Source: Arthrobacter sp. TMP15 | GTDB lineage: Bacteria; Actinomycetota; Actinomycetes; Actinomycetales; Micrococcaceae | Assembly (NCBI RefSeq): GCF_039529835.1 | Contig: NZ_CP154262.1 | Span: forward strand, 2,728,001 to 2,792,000 | Direction of reading: 5' to 3' | Length of the DNA stretch: 64,000 nt | In this document: positions 9,153 through 18,614 of the stretch, in pieces | Layout of the letters: each line of letters starts with the position of its first letter | Numbering within the stretch: position 1 is the first letter of the stretch | Made by a program: the position numbers and the translations under genes | The notes under the pieces: model-generated | Database searches by the model: none | Seen by the model: the letters and a program-made list of their open reading frames with translations, nothing else | What the model was told of the DNA's origin: nothing

Positions 9153-9625
9153 TTAAGGGCTGCGCCGCCGTCGTCCGTGATTGAGGTGGGGGCATCGGCG
9201 ACAAACCCTTGGCCGTCAAGGCTCACCACGGGAACAACTCCGGTGGCTGCCACATCCGAGTGGCTCTGCGAAATCGCCTGGTGGTGATGGATGACCTCGC
9301 TGATGATGAAGTTTAAGAACTTCTCAGCGAACGCGGGGTCAAGATTGGCGGATTCCGCCAGGGCGCGCAACCGCTGAATCTGAGCCTTCTCACGGCTGGG
9401 GTCAGCCGGGGGCAGCTGGTGCCGCGCCTTGAGAATCCCCACCCGTTGGGTGGCCCTGAACCGTTCAGCCAGCAGATAAACAAGAGTTGCATCAAAGTTA
9501 TCGATGCTCGAGCGAATAGAAAGCAGCTCTGCCATGACGGCGGGGTCCACAGCATCCGTGAGTGAGCTGGCGGCTGGGTCAAAATCTTCCACGGACAGGT
9601 GCTGCGTGTGGCTCGGTTCGGTCAT
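9149..9625 (-). CDS. Chorismate mutase (AroQ type)
   Basis: 158-residue protein with the AroQ helical fold. ELLSIRSSIDNFDATLVYLLAERF carries the first helix signature, RVGILKARHQLPPADPSRE carries the Lys/Arg residues that bind chorismate, and FLNFIISEVIHHHQAI is the C-terminal helix. It would convert chorismate to prephenate for Phe/Tyr synthesis. About 35 N-terminal and 30 C-terminal residues lie outside the domain. It is the first gene of a two-gene unit with the MetE-like protein downstream. Confidence 0.9.
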   Translation of the reverse strand: MTEPSHTQHLSVEDFDPAASSLTDAVDPAVMAELLSIRSSIDNFDATLVYLLAERFRATQRVGILKARHQLPPADPSREKAQIQRLRALAESANLDPAFAEKFLNFIISEVIHHHQAISQSHSDVAATGVVPVVSLDGQGFVADAPTSITDDGGAALK

Positions 9626-9716
9626 AGGGACAGTTTAGGCGGTGCACCGGGCGGAGAAAACTCCTGTCCACTTAAGGCACCGCCTAAACGTTATTCGCTG
9701 GGCAAAAACATGCGAG

Positions 9717-11426
9717 CTACTTTGCCGCCAGGAGTCCCTGGTGTGCCACTCGCCGTCTCGCCTGCTCTGCGGGGTTAGGGACGGGCAAGGAGGCTAGTAG
9801 CCGCTTTGTGTAGTCGTCCTTGGGACTGCCCATGATCTGGGAGCCGATCCCCTGCTCCACCAATTTGCCTTTGTAAAGAACCCCCACCCATTCGGCCAAA
9901 ATATCCACCACGGCGAGGTCGTGGCTGATAAACAGCGCGGCGAATCCCATCTCGGTTTGAATTTCCCGGAACAGTTCAAGCACCTTGGCTTGCACTGAAA
10001 CATCCAGTGCCGAGGTAGGCTCATCGGCGACCAACAGCTTGGGCTTAAGCGCCAGCCCGCGTGCAAGGGATGCACGCTGACGCTGGCCACCTGAGAGTTC
10101 ATGCGGGAATCGTTTGGCGTAAACAGCCGGTAGTTGCACCGATTCAAGCAGTTCCTGGACTTTTTTGGTGATGGCCGGACCTGACAGATCGGTATGGATG
10201 ATCAGTGGCTCGGCCACACATTCGCCAATGGTCAGGTGTGGGTTGAAGGATGCGGCCGGATCTTGGAACACAAACCCAATATCCTTACGCAGCGGACGGA
10301 ACGTGCGCTCTTTGTAGTTCCGCATCTCATAGCCCAGGACCTTCAGTGAGCCTCCGGTTGTCCGGTTCAGCCCGGCAATGGCACGGCCGATGGTTGTTTT
10401 CCCCGAACCGGACTCCCCCACCAACCCAAAGACTTCGCCGGCTCTGATGGTGAAAGAAACCTTATCCACCGCTTTGAAGGCGGCACTACCCAGGCGCCCC
10501 GGGTACTCAATCTCCAGCTCGCGAGCTTCCACAAGCACTTCGTTGTCCTGAAATGCACGTTCGGTGAAGCCTGCTGAGGCGGAGTTTCGCCCCAAATGGG
10601 GCACGGCGGCCAGCAACTTTTGGGTGTATTCCTGCTTCGGGGCGGCAAAAAGTACCTCAGCGCTGGCTTCTTCCACAACGTCGCCCTCAAACATCACCAC
10701 CACCCGGTCCGCCAAATCTGCCACAACGCCCATGTTGTGGGTAATCAGCACAATGGAAGTACCGTATTTATCACGCAAATCACGCAGGAGTTCAAGGATT
10801 TCAGCCTGAACAGTGACATCGAGTGCCGTGGTTGGTTCATCGGCCACAATCAGTCCCGGGTTCAAGGCCAACGCTGCAGCAATGACGACTCGCTGTTTCT
10901 GCCCGCCAGAGAACTGGTGCGGATAGTAGTCAACACGTTTTTCCGGTTCCGGGATGCCCACCTTTCCCAGAGCCTCAATGGCTAGCTTGCGGGCTTCCTT
11001 CTTCCCTACCCGTTTGCCCTGTGGCCTGTGTGCCCGCAGTCCCTCCGCGATCTGCCACCCCACCGTATAAACGGGGTTGAGAGCTGTGGATGGTTCCTGG
11101 AACACCATGGCCACATCACGTCCGCGGATCTGACGCAGTTGGTGGGGGCTGACCGTGATGACATCGTTGCCGCTGATGATCACCGCCCCGCTGCTGTGGG
11201 CGGTTTCCGGTAGAAGACCAAGAATAGCCTTGGCCGTAACCGTTTTACCCGAGCCGGATTCGCCCACAATGGCCACGATCTCACCGGGTGCCACACTGAA
11301 GGAAACATCCTTAACGGCGTGTACGTCCCCTTGATCGGTGGCGAAGTTGATTTTTAGATCGGAGATCTCCAGTACGGGCGCCACTGCGGGCACCACCGCT
11401 GGGCTGTTCTGTGTGGAGCCGCTCAT
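9717..11426 (-). CDS. Oligopeptide-type ABC transporter, fused double ATPase
   Basis: 569-residue fusion of two ABC ATPases, equivalent to DppD+DppF or OppD+OppF. Domain 1: Walker A GESGSGKTVTAK, signature FSGGQKQRVVIA, Walker B GLIVADEPTTALD. Domain 2 (from about residue 290): GESGSGKTTIGR, LSGGQRQRASLARGLA, KLLVADEPTSALD. Both halves look catalytically complete. It energises uptake through the permeases at 11423-13477 with the binding protein at 13614. Its start overlaps the upstream permease stop by 4 nt. Substrate is probably peptides, though nickel or other solutes are possible for this family. Confidence 0.93.
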   Translation of the reverse strand: MSGSTQNSPAVVPAVAPVLEISDLKINFATDQGDVHAVKDVSFSVAPGEIVAIVGESGSGKTVTAKAILGLLPETAHSSGAVIISGNDVITVSPHQLRQIRGRDVAMVFQEPSTALNPVYTVGWQIAEGLRAHRPQGKRVGKKEARKLAIEALGKVGIPEPEKRVDYYPHQFSGGQKQRVVIAAALALNPGLIVADEPTTALDVTVQAEILELLRDLRDKYGTSIVLITHNMGVVADLADRVVVMFEGDVVEEASAEVLFAAPKQEYTQKLLAAVPHLGRNSASAGFTERAFQDNEVLVEARELEIEYPGRLGSAAFKAVDKVSFTIRAGEVFGLVGESGSGKTTIGRAIAGLNRTTGGSLKVLGYEMRNYKERTFRPLRKDIGFVFQDPAASFNPHLTIGECVAEPLIIHTDLSGPAITKKVQELLESVQLPAVYAKRFPHELSGGQRQRASLARGLALKPKLLVADEPTSALDVSVQAKVLELFREIQTEMGFAALFISHDLAVVDILAEWVGVLYKGKLVEQGIGSQIMGSPKDDYTKRLLASLPVPNPAEQARRRVAHQGLLAAK

Positions 11427-12385
11427 GCCTGTACCAACTCCTTTTGATCTGCAAGCTTGCTTCTCCGGGCCTTTTTCGCAGCCCGTTTACGCCCGCGCAG
11501 GCGTGGATCGTTCAAGTCATTCATGGACTCGCCCAACAGGGTCAGACCAAGTACCGTCAACACAATCGCAGCACCGGGGAACACCCCTGTCCACCAAATA
11601 CCGGAGGTGGCATCTGACTGAGCATGGTTAAGGTCATAACCCCATTCCGCAGCGGTGGAGGGTTCAATGCCGAAGCCCAGGAAGCCAAGGGCTGCCAACG
11701 TCAAAATGGCTTCGGAGGCATTCAGTGTGAAGATCAACGGCAGCGTCCGGGTGGCATTTTTGTAAATATGTCGGGCCATAATGCGCACGCTTGAGGCACC
11801 CACAACCACAGCCGATTCCACGAAGGGTTCGGCTTTCAGGCGAATGGTCTCCGCCCGGATCACACGGAAGTACTGCGGAATAAACACCACAGTGATGGAG
11901 ATCGCCGCAGAGAAGATCCCGGACCACATATCCGAACGACCCTGGCTCAAAGCAATGGACATGACCATGGCCAGCAGCAGTGTGGGGAAAGCGTAGATCG
12001 CATCCGCGACCACCACCAGGATTCGGTCCAGCCAGCCGCCAATGTAGCCGGAGAGCAAGCCAAGAATCACACCCAGGAAAATGGACAGCGAAACCGCCAC
12101 CACAATCACCAAAACGGCTGTTTGTGCCCCCCACAGGGTGCGGGAAAGGACATCGTAGCCTCCCGCCGTTGTCCCCCAAAGGTGAACGGATGACGGCGGA
12201 GACTGGGCTTCATTAAAGCGTTGAGTGGGGCCGTAGGGAGAGATCAACGGCGCCAGAGCTGCGGTGAGCAGGAACATCAATGTCATGATGATGCCCGCCA
12301 CAAGCATGCCGCGTTGGAGCCCAACACTCTTTTTTAGTTGGGAAATGATGGGCAGACGAGAGAAAAGGGACTGCTTGCGCTCCAT
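11423..12385 (-). CDS. ABC transporter permease (DppC/OppC type)
   Basis: 320-residue inner-membrane permease. The N-terminal OppC-type segment is around residues 30-50 (MLVAGIIMTLMFLLTAALAP), the periplasmic loop has SPYGPTQRFNE, and the EAA-type cytoplasmic loop is near VVGASSVRIMARHIYKN. The tail is strongly basic (RLRGRKRAAKKARRSK). It partners the DppB-type permease 3 nt upstream and overlaps the ATPase gene downstream. Confidence 0.92.
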   Translation of the reverse strand: MERKQSLFSRLPIISQLKKSVGLQRGMLVAGIIMTLMFLLTAALAPLISPYGPTQRFNEAQSPPSSVHLWGTTAGGYDVLSRTLWGAQTAVLVIVVAVSLSIFLGVILGLLSGYIGGWLDRILVVVADAIYAFPTLLLAMVMSIALSQGRSDMWSGIFSAAISITVVFIPQYFRVIRAETIRLKAEPFVESAVVVGASSVRIMARHIYKNATRTLPLIFTLNASEAILTLAALGFLGFGIEPSTAAEWGYDLNHAQSDATSGIWWTGVFPGAAIVLTVLGLTLLGESMNDLNDPRLRGRKRAAKKARRSKLADQKELVQA

Positions 12386-12388
12386 AAT

Positions 12389-13477
12389 TTAGTACCTCAC
12401 CCTCGGGTCAATGAGCGCGGCGATGACATCCACAATGAAGTTGGTCAGGGCCACGATGACGGCGAGCAGGGCCACGATGCCCTGGACTGCCACGAAGTCA
12501 CGCGCCGTGAGGTAGTGGGCCAGCTGGAACCCCAGCCCCTTCCACTCGAAAGTGGTTTCTGTCAGCACCGCCCCTCCCAACAGGAGTGCAATCTGCAAGC
12601 CCATGACGGTGATGATGGGGATCAACGCCGGCTTGTAAGCATGCTTGGTCAGCAAACGGTATTCGCTGACGCCGCGGGAGCGTCCGGCCTCAACGTAATC
12701 CTTGCTGAGCGTGCCGATGACGTTGGTACGAACCAGGCGCAAGAAAATTCCGGCTGTCAGGAAACCCAATGCAACAGCGGGCAGTACTGAATGCTGCGCC
12801 ACATCCCAAAAAGCGTCCATATTTCCGCTGCGCAGGGCATCTATCCAATAGATTCCCGTAGGAGATTGAAGTTGGGTCATATAAATTTCGGTGGAGATGT
12901 TAGCTCTACCGGCCACAGGGAACCAGTCCAACCAGACGGAGAAGAGCAGTTTCAGCAACAGCCCGGCGAAGAAGACCGGGGTGGCGTAGAAGGAAATAGC
13001 CAGGACACGCAAAATAGCGTCGTGCCACTTGTCACGCTTGTACGCTGCCAGCATGCCCAACGGGATACCGATGGCTAGGGCCACGATCAAAGAGTTGAAG
13101 GCGAGTTCAAGAGTTGCCGAGCCGTAAGTGGCCAGCATCTGGCTGATCTCCTGATTATCAGAGATAGTGCGGCCAAAGTTGCCTGTGGCGATTTGTCCCA
13201 AGTATTCGAAATACTGCACAAAAAGTGGCCGGTCATAACCGGCCTCATGAATGCGGGCTTCCAGCTGATCAGGTGGTAAGCGTCCACCCAATGCGGCCGT
13301 GATGGGATCACCTGTGAGCCGCATCAGGAAAAAGACCATGGTGACGAGAATAAAAATGGTGGGGAAAATCAGGACAAAGCGGACGGCAAGGTATTTGCCC
13401 AGGCCACCGCCTGACTTCTTGCTTCTGGGTACCAACGCGGCGGGTTCTTCCGCCGGCAGGTCAATCATTGCGGTCAT
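12389..13477 (-). CDS. ABC transporter permease (DppB/OppB type)
   Basis: 362-residue permease. DppB features are a first membrane helix (FVLIFPTIFILVTMVFFLMR), the RLTGDPI motif just after it, and the EAA loop in AGRSRGVSEYRLLTKHAYKP. It is followed directly by the DppC-type gene. A strong terminator (13545-13579) separates it from the upstream binding-protein gene, so read-through is probably limited and the permeases are made in lower amounts than the binding protein. Confidence 0.92.
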   Translation of the reverse strand: MTAMIDLPAEEPAALVPRSKKSGGGLGKYLAVRFVLIFPTIFILVTMVFFLMRLTGDPITAALGGRLPPDQLEARIHEAGYDRPLFVQYFEYLGQIATGNFGRTISDNQEISQMLATYGSATLELAFNSLIVALAIGIPLGMLAAYKRDKWHDAILRVLAISFYATPVFFAGLLLKLLFSVWLDWFPVAGRANISTEIYMTQLQSPTGIYWIDALRSGNMDAFWDVAQHSVLPAVALGFLTAGIFLRLVRTNVIGTLSKDYVEAGRSRGVSEYRLLTKHAYKPALIPIITVMGLQIALLLGGAVLTETTFEWKGLGFQLAHYLTARDFVAVQGIVALLAVIVALTNFIVDVIAALIDPRVRY

Positions 13478-13544
13478 GTACGCCTATTTCTTTTTATGCA
13501 CAGAGCCAGGGCTTCCATGTAGTTCCGTGCAGGAACGGTTCGTG

Positions 13545-13579
13545 AAAAAGGCGGGGCATCCTTTGCAGAAAGCCCCGCC
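13545..13579 (-). terminator. Intrinsic terminator between binding-protein and permease genes
   Basis: Read on the minus strand: 8-bp perfect GC arms (GGCGGGGC / GCCCCGCC), a 14-nt loop and then TTTTT. It follows the binding-protein stop (13614) by about 35 nt. It lies inside the transporter operon, so it probably acts as an attenuating terminator that sets gene dosage. Confidence 0.88.
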
Positions 13580-13613
13580 CTTGCGCCAAGTGCCTATGAA
13601 TGCATGGCTGGCA

Positions 13614-15254
13614 TTATTTAGACAGAACGCCCAAACGGAACTTGAACGATGCATCCAAGGTGTCCTTGGTGCCCTTGACATCAACACCGGAGACGGCAAC
13701 CTGAGCACCCTGCAACAGAGGCAGTGTGGAAAGGTCCTTGGCCTCGGCGGTCTGAATATCCTCAATCAGCTTGGTGCGCTTTGCTTCATCATTAGTGGTC
13801 AGCTGTTCGGTGATCATGTCCTGGACAGCGGTATTGCTGTAATGGTTCTTCAAGAAGTTATCCGTGCTGAAGAACGGCGTCAAGTAGTTATCAGCGTCGG
13901 AATAGTCCGGGAACCAACCCAACTGGTACATGGGATAGGCGTCAGCTGTACGCTGCTTGGAATAGGAAACCCACTCCGTGGACTGCAGATTTACCTTGAA
14001 CAACTTGGTTGCCTCGAGCTGTGCCTTGATGGCAGCGTACTCATCTCCTGAAGAAGAACCGTAGTGGTCAGGGTTGTACTGCAGGTCCAAAGTCACAGGA
14101 GTTTCCACGCCAGCATCGGCGAGAGCCTTTGTAGCCTTGTCCACATCGGGGCCGCCATTGCCGTCTCCGTAGACTTCCTTCAACGGCTCAATGGCCCCGG
14201 TGAAACCTGCCGGTACGTAGGAGTACAACGGCAGGTAAGTGCCCTTGTAAACCTGGTCAGCGATCGCTGCACGGTCAACCGAGTCTGCCATGGCCTGGCG
14301 CACTGCCAGTGATTTGGCCGGATCGGCGTTGGCCGTCTTGGCACCAAACGGCATGGTGTCAAAGTTAAAGACGATGTAGCGGATTTCGCCACCGGGGCCA
14401 ATATCAACCTTGACATTTTTCTTGGTCTTGAGGCTGTCGATGTCCGTTGCTGTCAGGGAGCGCCACGCAACATCGATGCCACCTTTCTCAACTTCAAGTT
14501 TGAGGTTATTGGAATCGGCAAAGTACTTCATGATGACTGAATCGGACTTGGCTGCACCCAGCAAACCCTTGTAGTCCGGGTTCTTTTTGAAGGAGATGAG
14601 CTCGTTCTTCTTGAACGTGTCTATGGTGAACTGGCCACCAAACGCCTTGCCCTTGATGATGTCTTCATCCGTGGTGACGGCATCAGCACTGAACACAGAA
14701 TCATCCACAATGGGTCCGGCCGGGCTGGTCAGTACCTGCGGGAACGTCTGATCGTTGCCGAGCTTGAGCTTGAACACCACTGTGGTGGCGTCCGGGGCTT
14801 CAACGCTGTCCAGGTTTGCAAGCAGCGTTGCGGGCCCGTTGACGTCATTGATCTTCAACTGGCGATCGAAGGAGAACTTCACATCCTTGGAATCAAGTTC
14901 GGAGCCGTTGGCCCACTTCAGGCCGGTCTTGAGCTTCACTGTGTATTCGGTAGGAGACGTGAACGACGCCGATTCCGCCAAGTCAGGCTTGGGGTCCGCG
15001 CTTCCCGCGGCTGAGTTCAGCACGAAGGGGTAGATCTGGTTCATGACCATGAACGAACCATTGTCGTAGGAAGCGGCCGGGTCCAGGAAGGTGGTTTTGT
15101 CGGTGGTACCAACAACTACCGGAGCGCCGGTTGAGGCGCCCCCACTTTCGGAGCCGCCATCATTGGCAGCGGGTCCGGTGCATGCCGTCATCGCCAAGAC
15201 GGAAACACCGGCGACGGCAATGACCGATTTGAATCCAAATTTATTCTTAACCAT
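13614..15254 (-). CDS. Oligopeptide-type ABC transporter binding lipoprotein
   Basis: 546-residue extracytoplasmic solute-binding protein of the DppA/OppA family. I start it at 15254 (MVKNKFGFKSVIAVAGV); the frame is open a little further upstream. The lipoprotein signal ends in LAMTACTG, with Cys as the lipidated residue. Family blocks include YTVKLKTGLKWANGSELDSK and AVRQAMADSVDRAAIADQVY. It captures substrate outside the membrane for the two permeases and fused ATPase encoded downstream. An intrinsic terminator follows it. A dyad (15287-15310) lies in its leader. Confidence 0.93.
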   Translation of the reverse strand: MVKNKFGFKSVIAVAGVSVLAMTACTGPAANDGGSESGGASTGAPVVVGTTDKTTFLDPAASYDNGSFMVMNQIYPFVLNSAAGSADPKPDLAESASFTSPTEYTVKLKTGLKWANGSELDSKDVKFSFDRQLKINDVNGPATLLANLDSVEAPDATTVVFKLKLGNDQTFPQVLTSPAGPIVDDSVFSADAVTTDEDIIKGKAFGGQFTIDTFKKNELISFKKNPDYKGLLGAAKSDSVIMKYFADSNNLKLEVEKGGIDVAWRSLTATDIDSLKTKKNVKVDIGPGGEIRYIVFNFDTMPFGAKTANADPAKSLAVRQAMADSVDRAAIADQVYKGTYLPLYSYVPAGFTGAIEPLKEVYGDGNGGPDVDKATKALADAGVETPVTLDLQYNPDHYGSSSGDEYAAIKAQLEATKLFKVNLQSTEWVSYSKQRTADAYPMYQLGWFPDYSDADNYLTPFFSTDNFLKNHYSNTAVQDMITEQLTTNDEAKRTKLIEDIQTAEAKDLSTLPLLQGAQVAVSGVDVKGTKDTLDASFKFRLGVLSK

Positions 15255-15286
15255 CAACAAACTTTCTCTTGTGCCAAACATGGAAC

Positions 15287-15310
15287 GGGCCACACTTCAT
15301 TGTGTGACCC
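15287..15310 (-). promoter_or_regulatory. Dyad in the leader of the binding-protein gene
   Basis: On the plus strand GGGCCACAC, 6-nt spacer, GTGTGACCC: 9-bp arms with one G-T type mismatch. It is 33 bp upstream of the ATG at 15254. It could be an operator or an RNA hairpin in the 5' leader; nothing seen decides which. Confidence 0.4.
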
Positions 15311-15389
15311 GGCTCATATCTTTGATAGTCAACATTTACCAGACTTTGTTACGCCAGATTGCATCAAATCCAAAGTTGCAACCAGAAGG

Positions 15390-16007
15390 TTACCTAAGCG
15401 AGGCTGCACGCGGTCCGGCTTTAAAGTACGGACTGCGACCAAACCAGCCTGCGAGCCTTGCATAAGGGTCGGCTGCGACGGGGACTCGAACCTCCGGCCC
15501 AATTCCTCTCTCAACGTCTCGGTACTCTGGTTTGAGCATCCGCTGGGCCCACGCGAGCGACTGATCGGCAAGGACAGGGTCTAAAATGATGGGCACACCT
15601 GTAGCTTTCACCAGGTCCCAGGCATGGACGGTAAATTCGGATATTTGCAGGCCAATACGGCTGCGCAAGGGTGCTTCTCCGCCACCCGGCAAAGCCACTT
15701 GGGCGCTGAGGTCGGCGCTAGACCAAGCCCGCATTAGCAGTGAGGCTCCATCGCTAAAACGCGTGGACCAATCGGCGCCGAACATTGCTTCGGGGTTTGG
15801 TGGGTCAACGTTGTGCCCGCGAGCCATGATGGTGAATTTGTGCAGGTCCTGCACCACAAGGTGGTGCAGGAGATCCTGAACACTCCAATCAACGCATGGA
15901 GTAGGCCAGTCTGCCTGGTTTGAGGAGATGGCGCTGATGGTTTCGGCGCACTGATTAAGCGCACTTTCCAAAAATTGCAGCGGGTTGGGAATTGTATGCG
16001 GGGGCAT
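15390..16007 (-). CDS. DinB-like (maleylpyruvate isomerase-type, TIGR03086-like) protein
   Basis: 205-residue protein of the DinB/maleylpyruvate-isomerase N-terminal superfamily common in actinobacteria. WPTPCVDWSVQDLLHHLVVQ carries the first metal-binding His, and ISEFTVHAWDLVKATG carries the second conserved His with the HxWDL pattern. Many relatives use mycothiol or a divalent metal; the substrate here is unknown. It is 71 bp downstream of mnmA on the same strand. Confidence 0.8.
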   Translation of the reverse strand: MPPHTIPNPLQFLESALNQCAETISAISSNQADWPTPCVDWSVQDLLHHLVVQDLHKFTIMARGHNVDPPNPEAMFGADWSTRFSDGASLLMRAWSSADLSAQVALPGGGEAPLRSRIGLQISEFTVHAWDLVKATGVPIILDPVLADQSLAWAQRMLKPEYRDVERGIGPEVRVPVAADPYARLAGWFGRSPYFKAGPRAASLR

Positions 16008-16078
16008 TGTGTAAACCTTCCGTGTGGCAAGTCACCTTTTAAGGGAAGCTTACGCCAGCACCACAAGCGCCCGGAGCG

Positions 16079-17218
16079 CTACGGCAATTGCGGCCGTGCC
16101 AATGACCTCGCCGTGTCGATAGTTGCCTGCCCCAACACCCGTGTTCCCTGGTACAGCACGATCGTCTGACCCGGCGCCACACCGCGTAACGGCTCGACCA
16201 AGGTGACATCCAGGACTTGGCGGGACACGCCGTCGTCCATCACTTCAGTGACAAAAGCGCGGGCAGGCACGGGGTCGCCATGCGCACGGACCTGGGCGTA
16301 ACAATCGAATTCGGCGCCAGTGGCGACCTCGGCAATGGGCAGCCCGGCCCAAGAAACCTTGATTCCTTGGATCGCCTCAATGGCCAGCAACGCATGTGGG
16401 CCCACAATAACTTTATTTTCCTTGGGCCGGATTTCAAGCACAAAGCGAGGCTTGCCATCAGCGGCGGGGGTGCCGAGTTTAAGCCCGCGACGCTGGCCTA
16501 CGGTGAACTGGTTGGAGCCGGTGTGGCCGCCAACCTTGGCACCACTTTCATCAACAACATCACCGTCGCTCATTTCAATTTTTTCAGCCAACCATCCGGC
16601 GGTGTCCCCATCTGGAATGAAGCAAATGTCATGGCTGTCAGGCTTCTTCGCCACTGACAAACCACGGGCCTCGGCTTCGGCGCGCACCTCTGCCTTGGAG
16701 GGGGTATCGGCAAGCGGGAACATGGAGTGTTTAAGTTGCTCATGGGTCAGCACACCGAGCACATAGCTCTGGTCCTTAGCCCAATCTGCGGCGCGGTGGA
16801 GTTCCGGGCTCCCGTCGGCGTTGGTGATGACCTTGGCATAGTGGCCGGTGCAAACGGCGTCGAAGCCCAGCGCTATGGCCTTTTCCAGCAGAGCAGCGAA
16901 CTTGATCCGTTCATTGCAGCGCATGCAGGGATTGGGGGTACGCCCGGCGGTGTACTCGTCGATGAAGTCCTGAACCACATCCTCCTTGAAGCGCTCGGAG
17001 AAGTCCCAGACGTAATAGGGAATGCCCAACAGGTCGCAGGCACGCCACGCATCATTGGAGTCCTCCACAGTGCAACAACCTCGACTGCCGGTCCGCAAGG
17101 TGCCCGGCATCCGTGAGAGGGCCAGGTGGACGCCCACCACGTCATGCCCGGCATCTACGGCCCGGGCTGCGGCTACGGCGGAGTCAACCCCGCCACTCAT
17201 GGCTGCCAATACTCGCAT
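16079..17218 (-). CDS. mnmA: tRNA-specific 2-thiouridylase MnmA
   Basis: 379-residue enzyme that thiolates U34 of tRNA for Glu, Gln and Lys. The start is set at 17218 ([20 protein letters not shown]): an AAAGG lies 7 nt upstream, whereas the ATG 15 nt earlier overlaps that site. Visible motifs: the PP-loop [19 protein letters not shown] with the catalytic region, TGHYAK, and [10 protein letters not shown] with the second cysteine. The cysteine desulfurase 87 bp upstream (17306) is the expected sulfur donor. This pairing is also common in actinobacteria. Confidence 0.94.
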   Translation of the reverse strand: MRVLAAMSGGVDSAVAAARAVDAGHDVVGVHLALSRMPGTLRTGSRGCCTVEDSNDAWRACDLLGIPYYVWDFSERFKEDVVQDFIDEYTAGRTPNPCMRCNERIKFAALLEKAIALGFDAVCTGHYAKVITNADGSPELHRAADWAKDQSYVLGVLTHEQLKHSMFPLADTPSKAEVRAEAEARGLSVAKKPDSHDICFIPDGDTAGWLAEKIEMSDGDVVDESGAKVGGHTGSNQFTVGQRRGLKLGTPAADGKPRFVLEIRPKENKVIVGPHALLAIEAIQGIKVSWAGLPIAEVATGAEFDCYAQVRAHGDPVPARAFVTEVMDDGVSRQVLDVTLVEPLRGVAPGQTIVLYQGTRVLGQATIDTARSLARPQLP

Positions 17219-17305
17219 TACATACCTTTCCATTGGTGCAAAAAAATCAAATCAATTTGGTACAGCTGCCGTTGTTGGTGCAGCAGGTGTGATTACCGGT
17301 TTTAA

Positions 17306-18526
17306 TTACTGTGTGCTGGCGGTTTGGATGGAGGATTGATGCCCAGCCATCCCGGCCGTTTTTGCTCGCGCATGGGCGTCTGGCAGAGCCGCCACAAAGG
17401 CGTCAACGTCTCCCGGGCACGATGTATGCCCCAAACTAAAGCGTTGTGCCCCACGGGCCGTATTCTCATCCAAACCCATGGCCAGGAGTACGTGGGAGGG
17501 TCGAGGCACCCCGGCTGTGCAGGCCGAGCCGGTGGAGGATTCTATCCCGGCCATATCGAGTAGGAACAGTAGCGAATCTCCCTCGCAGCCGGGGAAAGTG
17601 AAATGCGCGTTTCCCGGGAGCCGCTGAGCCGGGTCATCCATCGGGTCAGGGCCGCGGAGCACCGCCTCCGGAACGGCTGCACGGACAGCGGATATGATTC
17701 GGTCGCGAAGTCCGCCAATGCGCGCGTTTTCTGTTTCCAAGTTGCTGGTGACGTCTTGGGCTGCTGCCGCGAAGGCCGCTATACCGGCCGTATCCAGCGT
17801 GCCGGAGCGAACCGAGCGTTCCTGTCCCCCGCCGTGCTGGACAGCTGTCAGTTTCACGGCACGGCCCAGCAGCAACGCGCCAACACCAACAGGGCCACCA
17901 ATTTTGTGGCCACTGATGGACATGGCGGCCAGGCCTGAGTCCTTGAAGTTCACAGCGATGGAGCCGAAAGCCTGGACGGCGTCCGAATGAACGGGGATGC
18001 CATATTTCTTTGCGAGCGCCACAATCTCGGCAATCGGCTGAACAGTGCCAACCTCATTGTTGGCCCACATGCAGGTAAGCAGCGCAACCGAGTCCGCACC
18101 GCCGCGGTCCAGCTCCTTTTCCAAGGCATCCATCAGGATCCTGCCATTGCTATCCACGGGTAGCCAGACGGCGTGAGCACCCTCATGCGCAGCTAGCCAC
18201 TCCACGGTGTCCTGGACGGCTGCATGTTCCACGCTTGAGACAAGAATACGAGTGCGCTGCGGTTCGGCGCCGTTACGTGCCCAATACAAACCCTTGACAG
18301 CAAGGTTGTCAGCCTCGGTGCCACCGGAGGTGAAGATCACCTCCGTGGGGTGGGCGCCGGCAGCCTTGGCGATGGTTTCCCGGGCGGCTTCGACGGTTGC
18401 ACGGGCGCGGCGGCCGGAGCCATGCAGTGATGACGGATTGCCGCTACGGGCAATAACGGAGGTGAGTGCGGCGAGGGCAGGGGCCGAGATAGGCGTGGTC
18501 GCCGCGTGATCAAGGTACACGGGCAC
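17306..18526 (-). CDS. Cysteine desulfurase (IscS/NifS family)
   Basis: 406-residue PLP enzyme that removes sulfur from cysteine. It uses a GTG start (MPVYLDHAATTPIS). The PLP lysine is in MSISGHKIGGPVGVGAL, and the catalytic Cys is in ESSTGSACTAGVPRPS. FTSGGTEADNLAVKG is the phosphate-binding part. The mobile catalytic loop looks intact. Co-direction with mnmA suggests a main role in tRNA thiolation; Fe-S assembly is also possible. Confidence 0.92.
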   Translation of the reverse strand: MPVYLDHAATTPISAPALAALTSVIARSGNPSSLHGSGRRARATVEAARETIAKAAGAHPTEVIFTSGGTEADNLAVKGLYWARNGAEPQRTRILVSSVEHAAVQDTVEWLAAHEGAHAVWLPVDSNGRILMDALEKELDRGGADSVALLTCMWANNEVGTVQPIAEIVALAKKYGIPVHSDAVQAFGSIAVNFKDSGLAAMSISGHKIGGPVGVGALLLGRAVKLTAVQHGGGQERSVRSGTLDTAGIAAFAAAAQDVTSNLETENARIGGLRDRIISAVRAAVPEAVLRGPDPMDDPAQRLPGNAHFTFPGCEGDSLLFLLDMAGIESSTGSACTAGVPRPSHVLLAMGLDENTARGAQRFSLGHTSCPGDVDAFVAALPDAHARAKTAGMAGHQSSIQTASTQ

Positions 18527-18614
18527 AGAGCAATTCTACGCCACGAGGCCGATACCAGTTTCCGCGGCGTTGTACCCTTACCCTTTGTTCCTCGAAGGGC
18601 AATCATGTGGACTT

